In this document: positions 58,186 to 64,000 of the stretch, one piece after another | Layout of the letters: each line of letters opens with the position of its first letter | Numbering within the stretch: the first letter of the stretch is position 1 | Assembly: GCA_963712465.1 (NCBI GenBank) | Contig: CAVQHY010000004.1 | Coordinates: 186,001-250,000 of the forward strand | DNA length: 64,000 bases | Direction: 5' to 3' | Source: CAVQHY01 sp963712465 | GTDB lineage: Bacteria; Actinomycetota; Thermoleophilia; Gaiellales; Gaiellaceae | Notes under the pieces: model-generated | Seen by the model: only the letters and a program-made list of their open reading frames with translations | What the model was told of the DNA's origin: nothing | The model's database searches: none | Made by a program: the position numbers and the translations under genes

Positions 58186-59016
58186 GTGGCGCTGACGGTC
58201 ATCCTCGGGCTCGCCGCGGCGGTCTGCTGGGGCGCCCCGGACTCGTGGCTCGCGCAGGCGACGAGGAGTGTCGGGCCGTTTCCCGTCGCCTTCGGCTCCG
58301 TGCTGATCGGCTTCACCCTGATCGCCCCCGCGGCGTTGTTCGTCGACCTGCCTGACTGGACGACGCAGGCGGTGCTCCTCGCGGTGTTCGTCGGCGGGCT
58401 CTCCGCCGTCGGCTACCAGATCGGCTTTCACGCGTTCCGGGACGGGGCGGTCTCGATCGTGGCGCCGATCATCGCCTGTGAGGGAGCCGTGGCAGCGGCG
58501 ATCGCGATCGGGACAGGCGAGCGCTTCAGCGGTCTCGTGCTCGCGCTTCTGCCGGTCGCCGTGGTCGGAGTCGTGCTCGCGGCGATGGGGGAGGGGGGTG
58601 GGAGAGCGGGAGCGCTGCCCGCCGGCATCGCTGCATGCGTGTGGGGCGTGATCCTCGTCCTCAGCGCGGAGATCGCGGACGACCTGGGCTTCTACTGGGG
58701 CTTTCTCCTCGTCCGCGCGAGCGCTCTTCTCCTCATGCTCCCGCTCGCACTCGGCACTCGAGCGACCGTCCGCTGGTGGCCCGACCGATGGCGCGTCGCC
58801 GCCTGGGGGATCGGCGACTCGCTCGCCTACCTCCTGTTCGTAGCCGCCGCCGATCGCGGCCCGGTGGCGGTCGCGAGCGTGCTCGCCGCCCAGTTCGCCA
58901 CGATCGCGGTGCTCGTTGCGATGTTCTTCTTCGGGGAGCGGCCGCGGCCCCGCCAGCTCGTTGGCGTCGCCATCGTCATCGCCGCGGTGAGCGCGATCGC
59001 CGCGCTCGGCGCCTAG
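58186..59016 (+). CDS. DMT-superfamily permease (EamA)
   Basis: 276 residues, about ten transmembrane helices in two EamA repeats (LTVILGLAAAVCWGAPDSWL; GIAACVWGVILVLSAEIADD). It ends FFFGERPRPRQLVGVAIVIA, AVSAIAALGA, typical of the family. Transported compound unknown. It converges on the microcompartment locus with a 2-bp gap to the BMC-T stop. Confidence 0.85.
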   Translation: MALTVILGLAAAVCWGAPDSWLAQATRSVGPFPVAFGSVLIGFTLIAPAALFVDLPDWTTQAVLLAVFVGGLSAVGYQIGFHAFRDGAVSIVAPIIACEGAVAAAIAIGTGERFSGLVLALLPVAVVGVVLAAMGEGGGRAGALPAGIAACVWGVILVLSAEIADDLGFYWGFLLVRASALLLMLPLALGTRATVRWWPDRWRVAAWGIGDSLAYLLFVAAADRGPVAVASVLAAQFATIAVLVAMFFFGERPRPRQLVGVAIVIAAVSAIAALGA

Positions 59017-59018
59017 CC

Positions 59019-59618
59019 CTACGCGCAGAGCGCGGCGAGGGCAGCGCGCCGTGCCTCGCCGACCTCGGAGTCACCGCCGGCGAGGATCAGCCTGCCGCTC
59101 GCTCCGAGCGTCGCCGCGTAGACGAGCTTCACCGGCGCCTGTTTCTCGGCCGCGTTGGCGGCGGCGGCGATGTACGCCGCGGGGGTGGCCTCGAGCAGGA
59201 ACATGGTCTCGCCCTCGAGGAGGAGATTCGCGACGCGCAGGCGGTTGACGAGCTGTGCCTGGTTCGGATCGACGCGGGTGACGACCTCCGTCGCGACCAC
59301 CTGCGGTCGGGACGCGGCGTCGGGTGTCGCCTCGAGGCGCTCGAGCAGGGCGGCCGCGGCCTCTCGCACGTCGGCGGGATCGCGCGCGTGCAGCTCGAGC
59401 GTCCCGTACTGGCGCTCGACCACCTGGAGGCCTACGCGAACCCGTGCCTTCTTGACCGCTGCGTCGACCAGCGAGAAGACCAGGTTCGCCGGCGCGACCT
59501 CGACATACAGCTGCGCCATGCCGGCGGACGGCGGATCGCCCTGGCACGTCTGCGCGACGTACGCCGCCCACTGCGGCTGCATGGCGTCGATCTCGACGAA
59601 CGCGCGGAGCTCGGGCAC
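59019..59618 (-). CDS. BMC-T microcompartment shell protein (tandem BMC domain)
   Basis: 199 residues, twice the size of a BMC domain. LRAFVEIDAMQPQWAAYVAQ opens the first half, YVEVAPANLVFSLVDAAVKK and VGLQVVERQYGTLELHARDP follow, and VNRLRVANLLLEGETMFLLE is in the second. The symmetric halves fit the trimeric BMC-T tiles, of the type found in microcompartments of unknown function. Last gene of the microcompartment operon on the minus strand. Start GTG 59618. It forms hexagonal facets and may carry a gated pore. Confidence 0.78.
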   Translation of the reverse strand: MPELRAFVEIDAMQPQWAAYVAQTCQGDPPSAGMAQLYVEVAPANLVFSLVDAAVKKARVRVGLQVVERQYGTLELHARDPADVREAAAALLERLEATPDAASRPQVVATEVVTRVDPNQAQLVNRLRVANLLLEGETMFLLEATPAAYIAAAANAAEKQAPVKLVYAATLGASGRLILAGGDSEVGEARRAALAALCA

Positions 59619-59630
59619 GCGATCCGGCTG

Positions 59631-59873
59631 CTACTGGTCGACGATCGCGACGATCGTGGCGTCGGTCGGGGCGTTTGCGGTCTCGGTCAGCGACCGCGCC
59701 GCGCTTCCGACCGCGACGAGCACCAGGTCGCCTTCGCCGGCACCGCAGGCGTCGACGGCGACGAACTCGGCGCCCTCCCCTCGTTCGGGCCTCACGTTCA
59801 GCAGCTTGAACTCGGACAGCCCGGGCGCCTTGACGGTCGCGACCGTGCTTCCGACTACGCGGCAGAGTTGCAT
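59631..59873 (-). CDS. EutN/CcmL-type microcompartment vertex protein
   Basis: 80 residues: MQLCRVVGSTVATVKAPGLS, then KLLNVRPERGEGAEFVAVDA, CGAGEGDLVLVAVGSAARSL, and PTDATIVAIVDQ. This is the pentameric BMC-P signature (GAGxGDxVLVxxGSAAR). Pentamers cap the twelve vertices of the shell. AGGAGG with 4-base spacing precedes ATG 59873. The gene sits between BMC-T and a hypothetical locus protein. Confidence 0.93.
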   Translation of the reverse strand: MQLCRVVGSTVATVKAPGLSEFKLLNVRPERGEGAEFVAVDACGAGEGDLVLVAVGSAARSLTETANAPTDATIVAIVDQ

Positions 59874-59888
59874 CGGGCCTCCTTCGGG

Positions 59889-60368
59889 CTAGGTGGACGC
59901 GCGCAGGCGCACGCCTCGGTCGAGCTCGTTCCAGGGGATGATCGCGTCGACTGCCGATTGGATCCGGTCGATCGCCATCAGCAAGTGCTCGATCACGACG
60001 GCGAACTCGTGCTTGGTGTCCGGTCGCCAGTCCCGGAGGATCTCCGCGGCGCGGCGCATCAGCCCCACGGTCTCGTGCATCTCCCATTTCGCCGTTCGCG
60101 CGGCGATCCGCTCCAGCAGCAACGCCGTGACCTCGGTGAGCTCCGGCAGTCGGAGGTCGCCGTCGAGCGCGGCCTGCCGGCAGACCTGGAGCTGCTCGCC
60201 GGCCCAGAAGAGGTCGAAGTTGCAGTAGAGGACGCACGGCAGGTTGCCCATCGGCGGCAACGAGAAGGCCCGCAGCCGCTCGACGTCGGGCGGCTCGCCG
60301 ATCCACCGCTCGGAGGTGAACTGACGGAGCTCCTCGACGAGGGCGGCGGCTGAGACGTAAGGGGTCAC
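59889..60368 (-). CDS. microcompartment-locus hypothetical protein
   Basis: 159 residues, largely helical, with a central hydrophobic cysteine-containing stretch (SLPPMGNLPCVLYCNFDLFW) and a C-terminal helix bundle (TKHEFAVVIEHLLMAIDRIQ). No family recognised. It lies between EutN (15-bp gap) and DUF3830 on the same strand, so it belongs to the locus and may be a cargo or chaperone. The GTG start at 60368 was chosen because composition changes upstream. Confidence 0.65.
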   Translation of the reverse strand: MTPYVSAAALVEELRQFTSERWIGEPPDVERLRAFSLPPMGNLPCVLYCNFDLFWAGEQLQVCRQAALDGDLRLPELTEVTALLLERIAARTAKWEMHETVGLMRRAAEILRDWRPDTKHEFAVVIEHLLMAIDRIQSAVDAIIPWNELDRGVRLRAST

Positions 60369-60501
60369 GCGCCCAGCCCCCCACCCTGGGAGGGGGGGAC
60401 CCTCCCGCCCCTCCAAGCCCAGACTAGCGTGGACGGTGGCGCGGGTGTGTGACGACTCGTGCCAATTCGAGGACGGATCTGTGCCGATTGACGCGGCCTG
60501 C
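60369..60501 (-). promoter_or_regulatory. gap inside the microcompartment locus with hairpin
   Basis: GGGAGGG-GGGGA-CCCTCCC at 60388-60406 forms a 7-bp stem between DUF3830 and the downstream shell genes. It may tune expression of the distal shell proteins (partial terminator or RNA processing site). There is no T-run. Confidence 0.35.
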
Positions 60502-60882
60502 TCACGCGGCCTCCAACCGCACCGGTAGATGCCCGGTCTCCAGCGTCCGACGTCCCACCCGGGCGAGCCCCTCGAGGTTCGAACGGACGCGCGCAAAATA
60601 CGACACCTCTCCGAACGGCTTTGTCTGGCCGTAGAAGAGGCAGATCGTCTGCCGGCCCGGGTAGTACCCGATGTCGCCGGCGACGACGTCCAGCTTCGGG
60701 TTCTCCTGCTCGGCGAAGAACGGCACCATCACGATCGTCTCCTCGCCGGCGAACTTCGCGTGCACCATCGTCCCGTCCATCGGCAGGATCGAGCGGACGT
60801 AGCCGCAGATGCGCGGCGCATCGTCCTCGAGCAGCTCCGCCTCGATCACCTCGCCCTCGCAGACGATGCGAAACGATCTCAC
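60502..60882 (-). CDS. DUF3830 (cyclophilin-like) protein
   Basis: 126 residues, beta barrel. RSFRIVCEGEVIEAELLEDD, APRICGYVRSILPMDGTMVH and AKFAGEETIVMVPFF, with GDIGYYPGRQTICLFYGQTK, match DUF3830, a cyclophilin-like fold found near amidohydrolases and amine/purine catabolism genes. The function is unproven. GTG 60882 overlaps the BMC-H stop (TAGTG), so the protein is made together with the shell. Confidence 0.8.
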   Translation of the reverse strand: MRSFRIVCEGEVIEAELLEDDAPRICGYVRSILPMDGTMVHAKFAGEETIVMVPFFAEQENPKLDVVAGDIGYYPGRQTICLFYGQTKPFGEVSYFARVRSNLEGLARVGRRTLETGHLPVRLEAA

Positions 60883-61166
60883 TATTCGACGCCGCCGGTG
60901 CCGGGAAGGACCTTCTGGACGTCGTCGTGCGGTCGCGGGATCAGATGGGCCGAGACGAGCTCGCCCGCCTTCTTTGCGGCCGTCGCTCCGGCGTCTACGG
61001 CCGCCTTGACCGCACCGACGTCGCCTGTAACGACGACGGTGACGTAGCCACCGCCCACGGACTCGCGCCCGACGAGCTCCACGTTTGCCGCCTTCACCAT
61101 CACGTCGGCCGCCTCGATCGCAGCCACCAGGCCACGAGTCTCGATCAGCCCCAGGGCTCCAGCCAT
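60882..61166 (-). CDS. BMC-H microcompartment shell protein
   Basis: 94 residues with the canonical hexamer-forming BMC domain: ALGLIETRGLVAAIEAADVM, VKAANVELVGRESVGGGYVT, VVVTGDVGAVKAAVDAGATA and the C-terminal LVSAHLIPRPHDDV. It is close to PduA/CcmK/EutM tiles. The AGGAGAGGAG Shine-Dalgarno region is strong, consistent with high expression. It is located between the aldehyde dehydrogenase and DUF3830 genes. Confidence 0.95.
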   Translation of the reverse strand: MAGALGLIETRGLVAAIEAADVMVKAANVELVGRESVGGGYVTVVVTGDVGAVKAAVDAGATAAKKAGELVSAHLIPRPHDDVQKVLPGTGGVE

Positions 61167-61178
61167 GGTTCTCCTCTC

Positions 61179-63068
61179 CTAGCCGTTTGCATACCAGTCG
61201 AACGTCTCGAGGCCGATGTGGACGTGCACGTTCTTCGTCTCGAGATACTCCGCGAGCGACTCGAGGCCGAGATCGTGGCCGGTGCCGCTCTCCTTGTAGC
61301 CGCCGAACGGCGCCTCGCTCGGGTAGGCGCTGTAGTGGTTCACCCAGATCGAGCCGGCCTCGAGGGCGTGCGCAACCCGATGGGCTCGTCCCGCGTCCCG
61401 CGTCCAGATCCCCGCGGCGAGCCCGTAGCGGACGTCGTTCGCCAGCCGGATCGCCTCGTCCTCTCCGTCAAACGGGATCAGGACGACCACCGGCCCGAAG
61501 ATCTCCTCCTGGGCGATCCGCATGTCGTTGGTGGCGTCCGCGAAGATCGTCGGCTCGATGAAGTTCCCGGCGTCGAGCTCGGGGTCGGCCGGACGCACCC
61601 CTCCGTGAACGACGGTCGCGCCCTCGGCCTTGCCAATCTCGACGTACTCGTAGACCCGCTCGCACTGGCGGCGGTTGATCAGCGCTCCCAGCTGCGTCTC
61701 CCAGCGAGAGGGCAGGCCGACACGGATCGTCCGCGCCTTCTCGGCGAATCGCTGGACGAACTCGTCGTAGACCGCGCGCTCGACGAGCACCCGCGAGCCC
61801 GCGGAGCACACCTCACCCTGCGCGAGGAAGATGCCGAAGACGGAGCCGACCACGGCCCGCTCGAGGTCGGCGTCCGCAAAGACGATCGAGGGAGATTTTC
61901 CGCCGAGCTCGAGTGAGACGCGCTTGATCGTGTTGGCTCCGCTGCGCATGACCGAACGTCCGGTCACGGTCGAGCCGGTGAACGCGATCTTGTTCACGTC
62001 CGGGTGCTCGGCGAGCGCCGCACCCGCGACCTCGCCGAGGCCGGGAACCACGTTGAAGACTCCGGGCGGCATTCCCGCCTCGAGGCACATGCGACCGAGC
62101 TCGAGACAAGTGAGCGGTGCGAGCTCGGGCGCCTTGAGAACGACCGTATTGCCCGCCGCGAGTGCGGCCGAGCCCTTGCGGCACGCGATGTGGAGGGGGA
62201 AATTCCAGGGAATGATCATCCCGACCACGCCCATCGGCTCCTTGCGCACGTAGTCGAAGGAAGTCCTCGGTAACGCCAAAACGCGCCCGTCGACCGCTCG
62301 CACGAGGCCCTGGTAGAAGCGCCACGGATCCCAGCAGGCGGGGAGATCGACGAGCGCCGCCTCGCGGATCGGCTTGCCGACGTCCCAGCTCTCGATCCGT
62401 GCGAGAAGCTCCTGTTGCTCTTCGATCAGCTCGCCGACCCGCAGCAGTATGCGAGCCCGCCTGTCTGGCTCGAGGTCGCGCCAGGCCGGGAACGCGGCCC
62501 TGGCAGCGCGCACGGCCAGATCGATGTCGTCGGCCTGCGCCGCGGCGACCTCCACGATCGTCTCGTTCGTCGCCGGGTCGACCGTCGGCACGGTCGCCCC
62601 GCCGGTCGCCTCGACCCAGTCCCCGCCGACCAGCAGCCTTGTGTGGAGGCTCGAGCGGTCGGGCAGACCCTCGAGTCGAACCGGTTCGGGAAGACCTGTC
62701 CCGGGGACAGGTTGGGGGACATGTCGGTTCGGCTCGACGCCGCGTGCCAAGCCGCCAAGAGCGGGTGCCGGCAACGCACCGACCGTCCCGGCGAGACCTG
62801 TCCCAGGGTCAGCCCCCTGGGCATGGTCCAGGTGGCCGCCCTCACGGGTCAGGCCCGCGAGGGCAGGCACGGGCAGGGCTCCAACCGCTGCTGGTGGCTC
62901 CACCGGCGCGTGCGTCGAGAGCGTCGAGCCCTCCACCAACCGGATCCCGTGCAAAGCGGCCTCATCGGACGCGGCCGCGGTCACGACCGTGTGCTCTCGG
63001 AGCATCAGCTCGCGTTCGCCGGTGGCGGCAAGCCGACGGACGTCCTCGACGGTGACGACGTGCTTCAC
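61179..63068 (-). CDS. aldehyde dehydrogenase with N-terminal extension (microcompartment)
   Basis: 629 residues. Residues ~145-629 are a classical NAD(P) aldehyde dehydrogenase: GMIIPWNFPLHIACRKGSAA, IAFTGSTVTGRSVM, VSLELGGKSPSIVFADADLE, catalytic Cys in FLAQGEVCSAGSRVLVERAV, and EEIFGPVVVLIPF. The first ~47 residues (VTVEDVRRLAATGERELMLR, then EHTVVTAAASDEAALHGIRL) form a small separate module. A ~95-residue low-complexity linker follows, with repeated VGALPVPALAGL and PGTGL-like units. Such N-terminal modules recur on microcompartment enzymes, where they may aid encapsulation. GTG 63068 overlaps the upstream gene (GTGA). Confidence 0.87.
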   Translation of the reverse strand: MKHVVTVEDVRRLAATGERELMLREHTVVTAAASDEAALHGIRLVEGSTLSTHAPVEPPAAVGALPVPALAGLTREGGHLDHAQGADPGTGLAGTVGALPAPALGGLARGVEPNRHVPQPVPGTGLPEPVRLEGLPDRSSLHTRLLVGGDWVEATGGATVPTVDPATNETIVEVAAAQADDIDLAVRAARAAFPAWRDLEPDRRARILLRVGELIEEQQELLARIESWDVGKPIREAALVDLPACWDPWRFYQGLVRAVDGRVLALPRTSFDYVRKEPMGVVGMIIPWNFPLHIACRKGSAALAAGNTVVLKAPELAPLTCLELGRMCLEAGMPPGVFNVVPGLGEVAGAALAEHPDVNKIAFTGSTVTGRSVMRSGANTIKRVSLELGGKSPSIVFADADLERAVVGSVFGIFLAQGEVCSAGSRVLVERAVYDEFVQRFAEKARTIRVGLPSRWETQLGALINRRQCERVYEYVEIGKAEGATVVHGGVRPADPELDAGNFIEPTIFADATNDMRIAQEEIFGPVVVLIPFDGEDEAIRLANDVRYGLAAGIWTRDAGRAHRVAHALEAGSIWVNHYSAYPSEAPFGGYKESGTGHDLGLESLAEYLETKNVHVHIGLETFDWYANG

Positions 63069-64000
63069 CGGTTCGTGATTCTTCCCACCAATGGAATGCC
63101 CGTGATCGCCTCCGCCTCGAGGGTGAGCGTTCGCATGTCCTCCGGCTCGAGATTGTGAACGTCCGACTTGCCGCACGCGCGGGCGAGCATCTGGATCTCC
63201 ATCGTCATCGCGTTGAGGAAGTTGGCGACCCGCTCGGTCGCCGCGTCGACCTCCAGGCGTGCAGCGAGCTCGGGGTCCTGAGTCGTGATCCCGACCGGGC
63301 ACAGGCCTGTGTGGCACTCGCGGCACGTGCCGGGCGTGACGCCGAGCTTCGCGTAATCCTCCTCGTACAGAGGCGCGTTGCAGTTGAGGGCGATCATCGC
63401 GGCCGTGGCGATGTAGACCGCGTCGGCGCCGAGAGCAAGCGCCTTCGCGGCATCGACGCCGGAGCGGATCCCGCCCGCGATCACGATCTGGATGTCGCCG
63501 TAAAGCCCGATGTCGATCAGCGCCTCGCGCGCCTCGACGACTGCTGCGAGCGTCGGCACGCCAGTGTGGTCGAGCAGGAGCAGCGGCGAGGCGGCTGTCG
63601 CACCCTCCATGCCGTCGATGACGATGACGTCGGCGCCCGACTTCGCCGCGAGTCGGACGTCGTCGAAGACGCGACAGGCGCCGAGCTTGACGAACACGGG
63701 CACCTCGTGGCCGGTGGCCTCTCGAACCTCCTCGATCTTCAGGCGCAGGTCGTCGGCCCCGATGAAGTCGGGATGGCGCACCGGCGAGCGCTGATCTACT
63801 CCGATCGGCAGATCCCGCATCCGCGCCACCTCGTCGGAGACCTTGAAGCCGAGCAGGACGCCGCCCGTGCCGGGCTTCGCGCCTTGGCCGATCACGATCT
63901 CGACGGCGTCGGCGGTTCGCATGTCGTGGGGGTTGTTGCCGTAGTGGCTCGGCGTGATCTGATAGACGAGCCTCGTGGATGCGGCTCGCTCGCGGGGGTG
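63065..64000 (-). CDS. glutamate-synthase-like FMN protein (partial)
   Basis: C-terminal ~311 residues of a protein that continues past the right edge. The domain is the FMN-binding Glu_synthase barrel: VEIVIGQGAKPGTGGVLLGF, DLRLKIEEVREATGHEVPVF, VIVIDGMEGATAASPLLLLD, IQIVIAGGIRSGVDAAKALA. The Fe-S cysteines in CRECHTGLCPVGITTQDPEL follow, and the end is NLEPEDMRTLTLEAEAITGI. Relatives include GltB domain proteins and GlxD/MgsC (N-methylglutamate synthase subunit). Coupled to the aldehyde dehydrogenase by GTGA, it may process an amino or amine group in the encapsulated pathway. Confidence 0.85.
   Translation of the reverse strand, partial: HPRERAASTRLVYQITPSHYGNNPHDMRTADAVEIVIGQGAKPGTGGVLLGFKVSDEVARMRDLPIGVDQRSPVRHPDFIGADDLRLKIEEVREATGHEVPVFVKLGACRVFDDVRLAAKSGADVIVIDGMEGATAASPLLLLDHTGVPTLAAVVEAREALIDIGLYGDIQIVIAGGIRSGVDAAKALALGADAVYIATAAMIALNCNAPLYEEDYAKLGVTPGTCRECHTGLCPVGITTQDPELAARLEVDAATERVANFLNAMTMEIQMLARACGKSDVHNLEPEDMRTLTLEAEAITGIPLVGRITNR

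Overview
The window reads as one piece of a high-GC actinobacterial chromosome, most likely class Thermoleophilia (Gaiellales/Solirubrobacterales type). That placement is an inference. It rests on very GC-rich coding DNA, many GTG starts, genes overlapping by ATGA/GTGA/TAGTG, a PimA-like glycosyltransferase next to a flippase-like protein, an HD-GYP/MalT-like gene set, and many genes without a Shine-Dalgarno site that instead carry a TANNNT box 6-8 nt before the start codon (leaderless pattern). No rRNA, tRNA, CRISPR array, phage or intact insertion sequence was seen.

Layout, left to right. 1-4.0 kb: an HDAC-like deacetylase/thioredoxin pair, diverging by 24 bp from a lutABC lactate-oxidation operon. 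4.1-9.7 kb: an accessory island with a SLOG-family (LSDAT) gene overlapping a SLATT membrane gene, then a TIR-TM-WD40 gene and a secreted repeat/RTX gene. The last two are broken by many frameshifts. 9.7-14 kb: housekeeping genes (5'-3' exonuclease, topoisomerase III, an RpoD-type sigma factor with a strong terminator). 14.1-19.9 kb: a complete dppABCDF-type peptide ABC transporter. 20-23.3 kb: a degraded regulatory patch with two stand-alone LuxR HTH proteins, an unannotated 28-residue membrane peptide, a decayed lower-GC HD-GYP gene and a truncated MalT-like ATPase joined end to end. 23.3-32.6 kb: adenosine-deaminase-like enzyme, PimA-like transferase plus flippase, DUF4188 protein, glycerate kinase, cNMP-binding protein, a DNA-methyltransferase remnant, and xseAB. 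32.7-36.4 kb: a minus-strand operon of UbiE-type methyltransferase, UbiA-like protein, serine hydrolase and coiled-coil protein. 36.4-52 kb: ferritin, proline dehydrogenase, YhhQ, dehydrogenases, DMT permeases, a nuclease-fold exoprotein, gamma-glutamyltransferase (frameshifted), GST, rhodanese, enoyl-CoA hydratase, VOC proteins and a berberine-bridge-type flavoenzyme. 52-58 kb: a structured-looking leader, DUF6325 and SHOCT genes, a 42-bp duplication, an intact MFS exporter beside a decayed paralogue, and a class III cyclase-TPR gene flanked by a whole and a fragmentary VOC gene. 59-64 kb: a bacterial microcompartment locus (BMC-T, EutN-type pentamer, BMC-H, aldehyde dehydrogenase with an N-terminal extension, DUF3830, and a glutamate-synthase-like protein cut by the window edge).

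Two gene sets look like coherent systems. The first is SLOG-SLATT-TIR/WD40, which fits a nucleotide-signalling membrane-effector (conflict/defence) module. The second is the microcompartment locus, which probably encapsulates an aldehyde-producing catabolic pathway that I cannot name. Decay is clustered: nearly all frameshifts and gene fragments lie in the accessory patches, while the housekeeping genes between them read cleanly.
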